The translations under genes were made by a program, and so were the position numbers. This document shows positions 13,289 to 24,200 of a stretch of 64,000 bases of DNA, one piece after another. This DNA is from Aldrovandia affinis (lineage: Eukaryota > Chordata > Actinopteri > Notacanthiformes > Halosauridae), in NCBI GenBank assembly GCA_029706075.1, contig JAINUG010000177.1:1157001-1221000 (forward strand), in the 5' to 3' direction. Position 1 is the first letter of the stretch; the number at the start of each line of letters is the position of its first letter. The notes beneath the pieces were generated by a model that was given only the letters and a program-made list of their open reading frames with translations, had not been told where the DNA came from and did no database searches.

Positions 13289-13786
13289 ATGATGGTTCAC
13301 CCAAAATTGATGAAGTCTAATTTGTTGTCATTTCAATACGATGTAGGCTACTATGCATCCAAAGAGTTTTCAGCGAACTCGCCGTCTACCAGAAAAAGAG
13401 AATCTGCCAATGGCTAGCATCGTTAGCATCAATAACTGAAAACGATGGTACATTTCCTGCAGTTAGGCACGCCAGATTTACCTCCCATGCATCTTCTAAC
13501 CACGTCACTCAGCCATGTGGTTTACTTGGGAGGTGAACATATTATATTAATATGAAATTTCAGGCATGTTACCTGCGGGTACATAGGCTACCATTGTTTT
13601 GGGACATCGATGCTAATGATGTTAGCTGTTGGCGGATTTGCTTTTTCATATAGATCTGTAAATTTGCTAAAGATTAATGCACATCTTGTAAGTCGCTCTG
13701 GATAAGAGCATCTGCTAAATGCTTAAAATGTAAAAGCTATTCTTTGCATAGGTAAAAAAATGATTCATTCATTTTGGGTTAACTAT
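13289..13786. mobile_element. Non-autonomous DNA element with GTTCACCCAAAAT-type ends
   Basis: The left end reads GGTTCACCCAAAATTGATGA and the right end, reverse complemented, reads AGTTAACCCAAAATGAATGA. Elements with this GTTCACCCAAAAT terminus are common in fish genomes. An L2/SINE tail (13686-13734) lies inside it. Confidence 0.55.
13686..13734 (+). repeat. L2/SINE 3' tail fragment
   Basis: GTAAGTCGCTCTGGATAAGA tail with the GGATA-loop hairpin, lacking a tRNA head, inside the element at 13289-13786. Confidence 0.75.
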
Positions 13787-14179
13787 TATTGCAAGTTTTG
13801 CTTTTCAGTAGCTCTGTGATCTTTTCCAGCAGTGCAAAATAATGAAGTTATCCTAATTTGGGGTGTCAGAATTACGCCACACCTCGCATTTCACAGTGTC
13901 ATTTCCTGATGTCCCTGCTTGATGCCTTCCTTCTCTGTACATCCTCTTAATGCCAATCTGGCACACTAATGTTATGACACTGAAGAATGCTGAATTGCAC
14001 AGGAGGGGGGAAAAAATCCCATAATTCCCCATCTTGAAAGTCTTCACGAGCCTACATAAACATGAACACGTGGAAATTCTGGCAAGGTTTGATTTCATGG
14101 CAGTAAAACCAATAACAAAACAAGAAGCCCAAAGGAAACTGGTGGTTAGAGATTTTTTGGGTGGATTCTTGTGCAACAG

Positions 14180-14610
14180 AGCTCGGAAGACATGAGTTAA
14201 GCACGTGAGCGTCTGCTGCAGAAAGTGACATCGATAAGAGTACGATTACTTCCCTTGGCTGGGGACTCGGGTCTTTAGCTCAGCGGGCTAATCGTGTCTC
14301 TGGGGCATTGGGATCCTCGGTTCGAAACTCGCTGCAGTCAGAACCAACTCCGTTACATTGGCGCTGTGACCCGGATCATACGACTGATGTCCATCAGTCG
14401 GGCTGTGGTTGCTGCTGCAGGAGTTTCGAGGGGGAGAGTGTAGCGGAGCTCAGAAGATGTGAGCGTCCACTGCGTTGATAAGAGTACGATTAGTTCCCTT
14501 GGCTTGGGCCCCGGTCTTTAGCTCAGCAAGCTAATCCTGTCTCTTGTGGCATTTGGATCCTCGGTTCGAAACTTGCTGCAGGCAGAACCAACTCTGTTGC
14601 ACTTGCCCTC
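14180..14610 (+). repeat. Two-copy tandem duplication of a tRNA-like SINE unit
   Basis: Two units about 260 bases apart each contain GATAAGAGTACGATTA, a tRNA-like A box (TTTAGCTCAGC) and a B box (CTCGGTTCGAAAC). The copies differ at several sites, so the duplication is not recent. The spacing of the boxes is tRNA-like, but no tRNA cloverleaf was confirmed. Confidence 0.6.
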
Positions 14611-16041
14611 TAATTAGTAAAAAGGACACTAATAATTCTGGAATTTTGAGTTCATTAGAGGGTTGATTCATACTATTGAACCCATCTCAGCCCCCAGTGT
14701 AATTAGGTATTTTACTTTTCTTGATGAGCAGTTTTTTCATTATTTCATGCAGTTCAACTTAGCTTTTGCCCTGTCAGTGAGCGCTCTTTCCCCATGCTGG
14801 ACAGTGCCAGCGCATGGGTCAGTGACTGATGGTTGTATTTCACATCACTGACTGACAGTTGACTTGATTAATATAATACACCGCAGGCGCTTCTGATTGT
14901 GTAAATCCTCCCCTGTAGTTGTATTGGCACAAGCGTGTTGTAGCTTTCTGATTTGTGTCAGGTCACAGAGGCGTAGGATTTTGCCAGGGTCAGATTTTTT
15001 GTTCGTTCCCATCTGTGGTCTTGACCCGAGACTATCTCTGCAGGACTCCTTCACAGAATATCTCAACCCAGCTGCAACAGGGTGTATTGCATTGCACAGT
15101 GCAGTGAAGCACAAACAGCAGATATCAAAATCCGACATAGAGCCTAAAATCTCTTTTGTTGCCTCTGTTTTCTTCTACCGTGGTGTGAAGGTGAAAATGA
15201 TCTTTTATTTTACACATGAAATAAACTGCCAGCTGTTTGTTCAGTTTTGTTGTATGAACCTAACATAGGCGAGTGAGTGGGGGAACATGTCCTCCCCCAA
15301 TATTCAAAACAGTCATATCTGTTCCCCCCAATCATTTGTAGATATAAAACATTCCCTTTCATTATGCCCCCCACACCCCCCAATATTTAACATGTGGTTA
15401 TGCCCTTGGAATCTACCATTGGATACAGCACCTTGCAAGCCTACGGCAGTCTGAATCAGCATCTAAATACACACAGAACTCCTAACCCCCCCGTCACTGA
15501 TACACTTTCAAACACCGTGCTCTGCATCGGTAGGGTGGCCAAACACACCGGCCGTGTGTGCGTGCACTCGAAACGTTCTCACATCTCCAGAAGAAAGCAA
15601 TGCGGTCCGTGCCAAAGTGGTCAGGAAAAGCATGGAGCGGAGTAAAACATTGCCTGGCTCTACCTTACTTCCTGTTATGCTTGGCTGAGAGGCTCAGAGA
15701 ACTCTACTTATGCCATCCCATCAGGGGGACAAGGGTCGCCCGTGATTCATCACGTCTGACGTGCTCCGCTTCTTGAAATATCGCCAGGCAACACACTGAA
15801 GTGGCCTTGTCAATGCCATGGGAGGAGTGAGCTGTGATTGGTCTACCCGTTTCTCTGGCGATCTTGATAGCAATAGCAATCTCTGAAGTAATAAGAGCAT
15901 GAGCAAAGGACACAGGCACTTTTCATTTGAAACCATGTCAAAGAAAAAATAATGTAGCATACTGTGGTTTGACAATTTACAATTACAGTTATCAATATTA
16001 CTGTGCGTATGATATGTTATCTTAGTGCCAGTGCCAAGACT
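14611..16041. other. Intergenic: unique sequence
   Basis: No coding exon, RNA gene or clear repeat recognised apart from a C-rich stretch around 15340-15385. Confidence 0.4.
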
Positions 16042-16259
16042 GGCAGACAGTGTGGTATAATGGTTAGGGAACTGGGCTTGTAACGTTAAGGTTGCAGGTT
16101 CAATCCCCAGGTGGGACACTGTCGTTGTACCCTTGAGCAAGGTACTTAACCTGAATTGCTTCAGTTAATATCCAGCTGTATAAATGGATTGTAAAGAACT
16201 GTAAGTCGCTCTGGATAAGAGCGTCTGCTAAATGCCTGTAATGTAATGTAATGTAATGT
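16042..16259 (+). repeat. tRNA-derived SINE, main family, well preserved
   Basis: A complete copy: head (GTGGTATAATGGTTAGGGAA), B box (GGTTCAATCCCC), body, perfect tail hairpin CGCTCT-GGATA-AGAGCG and (TGTAA)n end. A 6-base direct repeat, AAGACT, flanks it at 16036-16041 and 16260-16265, consistent with target-primed insertion. The low divergence suggests a fairly young copy. Confidence 0.92.
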
Positions 16260-18145
16260 AAGACTTCAACAGTAACACTCATAATAGTTTACCAAAAGGC
16301 TAGAATTATGAATTATTAATAAATTATGAAATCCTAGCTAAGAGACAGGCTCCACAAAACAAAACAAATCCAATTCATTGCCCGTGCGCCCATCGTAAGA
16401 GCACTGACTTCAACGTAAAGTGGAGGAGGAGTGAAAGTTGGAGGAAGAGCCCTCGCTATTAGCTCGATCAATACGCTCTTGTCAATGAGCACAAACAAGC
16501 GTATGTCGCTGTCACACAACGCCGACGTTCAGCGCAGTCCGCGGGAAAACCTGGAACGCTCCCCGTTCTATTCTTAGAGCGCTCCATTGTCTTCAGGTCT
16601 CTCCCAAGCGGGAGATGGTGGAATGACGCGTCAAGGACACGCGGCCAGAGATGGATGCGGGAAGACATGGCAATCATCTCAGCTCGTCTTTTAGTCCCTT
16701 ACTGGCGTCCGGAAGGGAGTGGGCTCGGCTCGTAAATCCAGAGGCAGATTTGATTTGCACGCGTCTCTGCGGGAGACGAGCTAGCGGCAGGGACGGCGGG
16801 ACATCACAGCGAAGGGGATCGGCGACCAAGGGAACTGTACCATCCCGCCTCCCGTAGTGCATCCCTGCGTCGAACGATACACGAAGCGAGATTTAACGGA
16901 TAGATTTGGGGCTGCGTCTGTTTCCCTGCGGGGTGCATGCAAATGAGCCCGAACCCTATGGAGGCGGTGTCACACCGGCGCGTCGGCGAAACATAACCTC
17001 ACCTGGTGGGGATCCGAGGAAATCGTCATATGGTCTCGCTGAAATAATCCACCACCACAGAAACAATAGAGTTACTAGTTGGTTAACACTTACAGTATGC
17101 ATCGTACACAACTGACAATGCATGCAACTTCATGCATCCTGTAACATATTTTCAAAAACGCATTTGCAGTGGCGCAACCGAGGTAAAGCACCTTTGCTCC
17201 AAAGTATGAGTCCCACCTGGGATTCATTGCCATGATCCAGATAATATTATTTGAAACACTACACCATCCCGTAAAGGGATGCTTTGATTCTTGGGGGTCA
17301 GACGGTTAGGTGTTTTTTTCTTCCTTCTCTAAAATGTACAGAATGGACCAGAATGCAAATCAGTGGGATTAAAAGGACATGAATAATCTCTCTCCACCAT
17401 TCTCTCCCTCTGACAGCAGGCCAAGGATCCTTTTGGGCGGAGGAGGAGGCGGCACAAGTGTGACAGGAAGTGACACGCACAGAGAACACACTAAAGGAGC
17501 GAGTGAGACACGACGTTTGGTGTCAACTTACACACAAGGGCGGCGTGTCCTTTCCTCACATGGCAGGAAGAAGCTTCCAGGCTGTTCACGTGGACAACGT
17601 TCACTTCACAAGAAATTCACATCCCCCAACTATTTAAGACGTTTTAATGGCGTTCACAAAACGGCCCCAAACACAACATTTTAGAATTGCGGAAAATCTC
17701 TCGACTCTCCTGGCATTGCTGATCTGGTCAGAGGCTGCACAGAATATGTAATCTCTTATTTGGGGAATATTGCCAGGCTGCATTAGTGGGCGGGATTAGT
17801 GGATGGGAGCCTTGGGGTGGCGGTGATGTTTGGCCAGCGCGGCTCACACGCAGGGCTCAGCACACACAGGCTACACTGTTCACTGTGCAGCAGCAGAGTA
17901 GCAGCAGGCAAGGTAGTCACGATAAGCATGCGGCAACGCCTTTCAAGCGGGGTCACGTTTAAACGAGGCATCGCTCACACCTCTGAGAGGCAGCGTGGAA
18001 ATGAACGTCATGTCTCCTTTAATGGTTTCCAGTATACATTCATAATGTGCAAGTCCTGCCCACTCAACCAGTGTAAGGCTCAGGGAAGTGCAGCTTGGAA
18101 AGGTCATACACACACGCACGCACGCACGCACATATCCACATACAC
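16260..18145. other. Intergenic: unique sequence
   Basis: A CpG-richer patch lies around 16500-16870. A very decayed tRNA-like fragment may lie near 17163-17230. No supported gene was found. Confidence 0.4.
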
Positions 18146-18323
18146 AGTAAATAAAGATGGAAAACAAAAGGCTAATTTTGGTCTCTTTATTCCATAACCA
18201 AGCAACCTTTACTCTGTCTTGACAAAGGCCACTTGAGGCCGAAAGGGCGACACCGTTGTCCAAACATTTTGTTTTGGAATAAAGACACCAGAATTTGCTT
18301 TTTGCTTTCAATCTTTACTTATT
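18146..18323. mobile_element. Fold-back element with GGCCGAAA-type loop
   Basis: Inverted arms of about 55 bases enclose a short centre: TTTTGGTCTCTTTATTCC on the left against TTCTGGTGTCTTTATTCC from the reverse complement of the right. The centre holds GGCCACTTGAGGCCGAAAGG and is followed by GGAATAAAGAC. Elements with the same plan lie at 28894-29031 and 47771-47980. Confidence 0.6.
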
Positions 18324-18396
18324 TTGCATCTAGTTTTGCCCACATGGAAAAACAGCACCCGAGATGTGCTACCTTTACCTTTTCTGATTTATCCAC

Positions 18397-18435
18397 ACAC
18401 ACACACGCACACACACGTACATACATACATACATA

Positions 18436-18507
<72 letters not shown>

Positions 18508-18566
18508 CATACCCACATACACACACGCACACACATGTATACACACATATACATGCACACACACGT

Positions 18567-18612
<46 letters not shown>

Positions 18613-18737
18613 ACACCCACATACACACACACGCACACACATGTATACACACATATACATGCACACACATGTACATACATACACACACACACACACGTGC
18701 ACACCCACATACACACACAAAACACACACACATGCAT

Positions 18738-18832
<95 letters not shown>
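18397..18832. repeat. Long compound (CA)n microsatellite
   Basis: About 435 bases of CA repeats interrupted by CATGCATACC and TATACACAT-type variants. Parts of the tract repeat at a higher order. All the long open frames here are artefacts of the repeat. Confidence 0.97.
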
Positions 18833-18833
<1 letters not shown>

Positions 18834-19036
18834 GGAGTAGACAGGACACACCACATAACTTATTTACAAAGATCATGCAAACATAACAAAATGAAAAGAG
18901 TACAATATGAGAACTGAGCTCCTAGGAAAGGACAGCTTTGCTTTGTTTTTTCTTTTTCAAAAGAACACACCCAAGTTTACGTTCAAACCCACAGACACAC
19001 AAAAAGATTATATGAATATATATTACACTCAAGATG

Positions 19037-19294
19037 TCAATAGGCAAGAATTAATGTAAAAATGACGACCAATGAGGAAAATCTTGCCAGGATACAAATG
19101 TGTTGTTTTTTTTCTTTCTCTTTCCCCTGCCATTGTTCAACAATATTTTGGTTGAGATCCACTGCCTTCCCTGCGATGATCGCCGGTCCCCTGGAGAGCC
19201 GCATCCTGAACAATGTGTCGAGGTCGCAGAAGATGTCAACTCTCCCGGGGATTCTGGGTAGTTCATTAAGTCCCAACGACGGCACCTCCGCAAA
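19037..19294 (-). other. Candidate terminal coding exon, unidentified
   Basis: On the minus strand a pyrimidine-rich acceptor (TTTGTTTCTCTTCAG) is followed by 85 open codons and a TGA. The first 55 codons are G/C-rich at third positions (for example PGRVDIFCDLDTLFRMRL); the end is lysine-rich. The frame is phase 0 at the acceptor, which is also the phase at the end of dtd1 exon 4, so an alternative dtd1 last exon is conceivable. I do not recognise the peptide in DTD1 or any other family, and a second frame is also open, so it may be non-coding. Confidence 0.25.
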
Positions 19295-19594
19295 CTGAAG
19301 AGAAACAAAGACAGATCGCTGTCATTACCGGTCCCTCTACAGCCATTAATATTGACACTTGCAATCAAAAAAATACATGGTTATGCTTGAAGAATAGACT
19401 CATACGCTTCATGTTTTTGGGGAACTGTGCAAGAAAATTGTTGCCTCCAATTAATTTCCTCTCTGATTCAGGCTTACGAACACGCATCACGTGGCATCTT
19501 CACACTGCCTGACTCAAGTGTTGCGAGACAATGAAAGAGTCAGAACGGCCTCACAAGAAATCTAGAAACACATACAAGCACACAAACATGTGCA

Positions 19595-19710
19595 CAAACA
19601 CACGCACGCACACACACACACACACAAGTATACAAGTACATGCACACACAGACAAACACACAGACACACATGCACACACACAGGCATGCACATACACAGA
19701 CGTATGCACG
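19595..19710. repeat. (CA)n-rich microsatellite
   Basis: Imperfect CA repeats with GCATGCACA variants, immediately left of the probable solo LTR. Confidence 0.9.
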
Positions 19711-19723
19711 CAAACTCACACAT

Positions 19724-19984
19724 TGTTATGTTCTGTATTTATGTGTTCTGCTTGTTTTTGTATTTGATTATTTTCTCCGTGTTCGTTTATTTTTCACGTT
19801 AGTTCCCCCGTCTGTCTGTGTTCCTTGTTATCCAACAATCCACTGCCCCTCGACTACTCTTTTGGATTTTGTTTTTGCACTTTCTTGGATTCTGATTACT
19901 GGCTTTGAACTTGGACTGATTAAATAACGTTCTCTTTCTGCCATATCCTGGGTCTGCGTTTGGGTCCTTGTCCAGATCGTCACA
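19724..19984 (+). mobile_element. Probable solo LTR of an LTR retrotransposon (fossil)
   Basis: A 261-base stretch begins TGTTATG and ends CGTCACA, giving the TG...CA ends of an LTR. A 5-base direct repeat, CACAT, flanks it on each side. The 3' part has a TTAAATAACG signal-like segment followed by a T/G-rich end, as in LTR U5 regions. The flanks are CA-rich, which weakens the target-repeat argument. No internal coding region is present. The family is uncertain, possibly Gypsy-type. Confidence 0.45.
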
Positions 19985-20546
19985 CACATATACACACACA
20001 CGGTCGCGAACACACGCATCCACACCTTATGCACATACACAAACGCTCACGCTCAGACAGACACACACACACACACACAATCTCACTTCATGACAAAGTG
20101 GCCTTATGTAACTCCCTCTGAATCCCAATGTCTTGGAACTTATTGACTAAGACTCTGGCTCTCCTGACGAGAGGGCTGCAGCCGCTGCTGTTTGAGCAGG
20201 AGGGAGTGTGAAGCCAGAGACGAGGGTTATGAAAGAGATAAGACACGTCAGCTCAGACGCCCACTGACCGCCAACCTCTGTGCGGAGAGGGGCGGGCCAG
20301 GTAAACGCAGCACTGCCGTCCGCGGCAACGGAAACTGCAACAAATAGCGTGTGTTTGAAAAATGATCCAAAACCAAGTTAGGCATCGCAAATCTGTGCTG
20401 AAGTTGTATGAACTATTATATAAGGGGCTGTTTCTGGTCCTTTTGACTTGTTTTTTGTATTCTATGTAAAACCAATGTTGTATAAATGTCTGCTGTTTGT
20501 GGGAAGATTAATTTCACTACTTGGGGATCAATTAAGTGTAGCCTAT

Positions 20547-20668
20547 TCTATATTCTTTTCTTATATATTCTTTTCTTTTCTCCTATATTCTTTCTCCTAT
20601 ATTCTTTTCTCCTATATTCTTTTCTCCTATATTCTTTTCTCCTATATTCTTTTCTCCTATATTCTTTT
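20547..20668. repeat. Minisatellite, about 15-base unit
   Basis: Tandem copies of CTCCTATATTCTTTT, about eight in all, ending exactly where the next element starts. Confidence 0.9.
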
Positions 20669-20845
20669 CAGGGCTGACTAGCCCTGGTCCTGGAGAGTTG
20701 AGAATTGCAACAAATGTACGCCCAAGAAACCAGGTGAGATGACTTCATTGTGTAATCAGCTGCTTTGATTGATCAATAAATTGTCGAGCAACAACAAAAA
20801 CCAGCAGACCCTGCAGCCCTCTAGGACCGGAGTTGGCCAGCCCCG
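20669..20845. mobile_element. hAT-like MITE (short copy)
   Basis: Imperfect inverted ends: CAGGGCTGACTAGCCCTGGT on the left and CGGGGCTGGCCAACTCCGGT from the right. The interior carries GAAACCAGGTGAGATGA and AAAAACCAGCAGACCCTGCA, shared with the longer element at 49148-49403. The flanking 8 bases are similar but not identical. Confidence 0.6.
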
Positions 20846-20997
20846 TTCTATTTCCTATCTTAATCTACCCGTCACGTCGTCATAACTCCGCCTGGAACCC
20901 AGAGTACGCAAGCTGGCCTCTGAGGATCGCTGTGCGGCCAATGAGAAGAGGCCTAGTGTGGTGGAACAGTAGGCTCAGTTGTCTGTGTGACGCTCGT

Positions 20998-21250
20998 GGT
21001 AAAGGTGTGACATATTCAAAGAGGTGCGACAGGTGTCTGTTGTCATGGTAAAGGTATGACGAATCAGAAGTGGTGCGACAGGTGTCTGTTGTCATGGTAA
21101 AGGTATGATGAATCAGAAGTGGTGCGACAGGTGTCTGTTGTCATGGTAAAGGTATGACGAATCAGAAGTGGTGCGACGGGCGTCTGTTGTCATGGTAAAC
21201 GTGCGACGAATCGGACGTGGTGGAACGGGCGTCTGTTGTCTCGGTAACGG
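20998..21250. repeat. 49-base VNTR directly 3' of dtd1
   Basis: About five tandem units with a strict 49-base period, each carrying TGTTGTCATGGTAAAGGTAT or a variant. The units nearest dtd1 are the most diverged. The array starts about 40 bases beyond the dtd1 stop codon and is therefore probably in the 3' UTR. Confidence 0.92.
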
Positions 21251-21288
21251 TTTGGCGCATCAGACGGCGAGCTCACGGGTTTGGCAGC

Positions 21289-24200
21289 TTAGGGCTCCCT
21301 CTCGGACGAGACGTCTCCCTCCGCCCCGCTGCTGGCGCTGGGGTCCACTCTGGGCCGCGAGGCCGCCTTCTCCCTGGCCGCCTCGGAGGGCACCTTGGAG
21401 CGCGTCTTCTCCTTGCGCTGCTGCTGCTTCTCCTGCTTGGACATCTGTCGGCACACCTGTGAGCGGGTCTACTGGGAGCAGGACCACACCGCCGGGTGAT
21501 ACTCGTAGTGTTGTGTGTACAGCACACCTGGGTCAAATATGCATTCGATTTCATTTATGTTTAAAAAAAAAAAAAAAAATTATATGTGTATGTGTATGTA
21601 TCTGGTTTTATTCTACTATTTACTGAATATGAAGTACCAGTGCAATGCGGGTGGGGCTCTGTTGGAGAACGAGGGGGGGTAGGGTGAAAATATTGTAAAG
21701 AAGAATGATGTTGTTATTTTTATGTTATTTGTGAAATAAAAAGACTGAGCAAAAAAAAAAATGCATTCGAAATACTTCCAGTAAAAACTTGAAAACACTC
21801 ATGCAGATCCCTGAATTTTCAATGAAACCAAGACGTATAATCATAAAGAAGAATTTTGTTCTGAATAATGGAGGAAATGAGGTGTTTCTTCTCAAATTGT
21901 CAGTAATCTGCAGGAATGTTACTGGGGTCTAAGGGCTGAAAGTATTTCACATAATTATTTGGCATAGGGCTGGTGTACAACACAATTAAACTGCAGAGGT
22001 GCTCATAACGGTGAATCGAGAGGCACAACCAGTGATCCCACATTGTAGACAAGCAAAAAATGGGCTCGACTTGTTATAAGCTGGAATGTTAGTCCATCTC
22101 CTCCATGCACCGATCCAGCTAAAGCCTATAACCTCACAAGCCACGGTTTCCTTTCTTTCATCGAATTCAGCACGGCAGCAGACTTGCGCCTCCAAGTTGA
22201 GCTCCGCCACGTCAAGCCAATCAAGCGATGCTGCCTTAGTACTGGTGAGTGACTAAAACACCTCCATACATACTCCTCGGCTGGTACACTGTCTGGGCTG
22301 CCTTCCCCCAGGGTTCACCGTGACTTTATATACGTTCTGACAGTGCGCTCTCCCCTGAGAATTTGCCATTATATTCCAGAACCTGCCATCACTGCATCCT
22401 GCTACGTGGGGCGCCCGGGCAGCTCCGTTACTGCTACTCCAGTCACCAAGTTAATCAGCCTGGCAGTAAGAAAATCGGTCATGGCATGCATGTAGCATCT
22501 ATGTGGCTCACACGCAGCAGTTTGATATGCCCCTGTTTGGCAAGAGTATTCTTAATTCCTGCTACAAATGTTTAATGTTTACTGTTTTTCTGTTTTGTAT
22601 ACTTATGTATAATTCTGCTTAATACTTAGTTGTTGCTTGCCATGTCCCAAGAATTTCATTGTTCAGAATGACCTTGTGTTATACTGTACACTTGATAAAT
22701 AAAACACTTTGACTTTGAGTACACCACTGGCTGGGTGCTGACCCGTACGACCTTCCCTGGCATGAACAGCGCCACCTATGTTTGAGCCAACCACACTGCG
22801 CTTCAGAAAATCTGTGAAAGCAAGAGGTTATCAGCTGTGGCCACAAAGGGGCTGGCTACACTGCAAGGAGTGCTTGGTTTCCTATCATCACGCTACATCT
22901 GTGTAGTAGGCCAGCGATGGCTTGCTGCCTGGACTACAGCACCAGTTAATGCTGGTTAAAGCCTCACGGCGCATGCGATAGGCTCGAGACAAGCCAAGTC
23001 GCACGCAGCTCACACTGGGAGAGGGGAGAGGGGCGCGAAGGGCCCCACAATATGAAACAACAACAATACCAAACTATTCCCGCTGCTCGAGCGGCGGATG
23101 TCTCCGGAAAGCCGCGCGCGGCCCCAGGCCTGTGCAAAGAGCCGCGGATTAACGGCGGCCGTGGATATCACCGTCTCCGTATTGACTCTCGATTCGGAAT
23201 TCACTGATGAGGCCAAGGTTATTACCGCGGAGCAGGCGGCAGGCTGATCCAGATGGATTTTGACAGTAGGAGTCGTGTTAACCTCCACCACGGGAGGGTT
23301 GTGCCCAGCTCACAGCGCTTGTGCGGAGGCAGATAAGCGCTGACTATTCATCCAATATTTGACCAGAGGGGCTTTCTCGTACACACACATTCTGAAAGGC
23401 CAACAAAATAACTGATTATCATATGTTGGCACCCCCACCTAGGCCAGGAAACAGAAATGTGAAAATGGACGTCATCCTATCCAAATGAAAAGCAGAATAG
23501 AAACTAGGCTATGTGAATAGGCTTATAACTGGGGCTTGCAGATTCTGGGCTGAGCGGTATGTGTGTGTGTGTACGCAAGTGAGACAGAGAGAGACAGAGA
23601 GAGAGAGAGAGGGAGAGAGAGTAGTTAGGAGCAACAGCAGCAGCAATGTGCTCCTGCTAAAACAAAACATGCATTAATCCTAAGTAGAGTTAAATGCTGA
23701 TTTAACACAAATCTACAAGTAATAATGAACCGTGATTGAACTGTGGTTCAACCAAAAAGAAGTGAGACCTCTGAACTGGGTATAAACAAGGAAAATTAGT
23801 TCCTCATTTGTATAGTAATGAGTTGAGAGAAGGACTCAACTAAAAACACAGCAATAATACCCAGTTTCAGAGGAACAGAACCACAACAGCACAAAAAAGA
23901 GGAACATAAACAGGAAACCGGCTGGAAAAGGAAAAGAAAAGGAAAGCACAACAGTGTAAGATATCTGAAGGACAGAAGAAGAGGTAACACAGAATAGGAT
24001 CAATAAATGATAGGTCCTAGAACAGAGCCAGAACTAAAGGTAGGCAAAAAGTACTTTCATTAAAAGCTAAATTATAGTCTTTGGAATGAATTGCTAATAA
24101 AGAGGTTCAATCTTGTAAAACAACTATACAGCTATTTATTGTTTAAAACAATAACAAAAACTGTTAGATTTGAATGGTTGCCATTGTGATTAATTACCCT

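Noticed and set aside
18233-18917. Several overlapping open frames of Thr-His or Cys-Val repeats on both strands
   Set aside because: They come from the CA microsatellite, which has no stops in most frames.
21168-21626. Plus-strand frames over the dtd1 last exon
   Set aside because: They are shadows of the GC-rich dtd1 exon and the adjacent 49-base VNTR on the other strand.
23010-23291. 93-codon minus-strand frame in a CpG-rich patch
   Set aside because: It has no family match and no splice signals; the CpG-rich composition alone explains the open frame.
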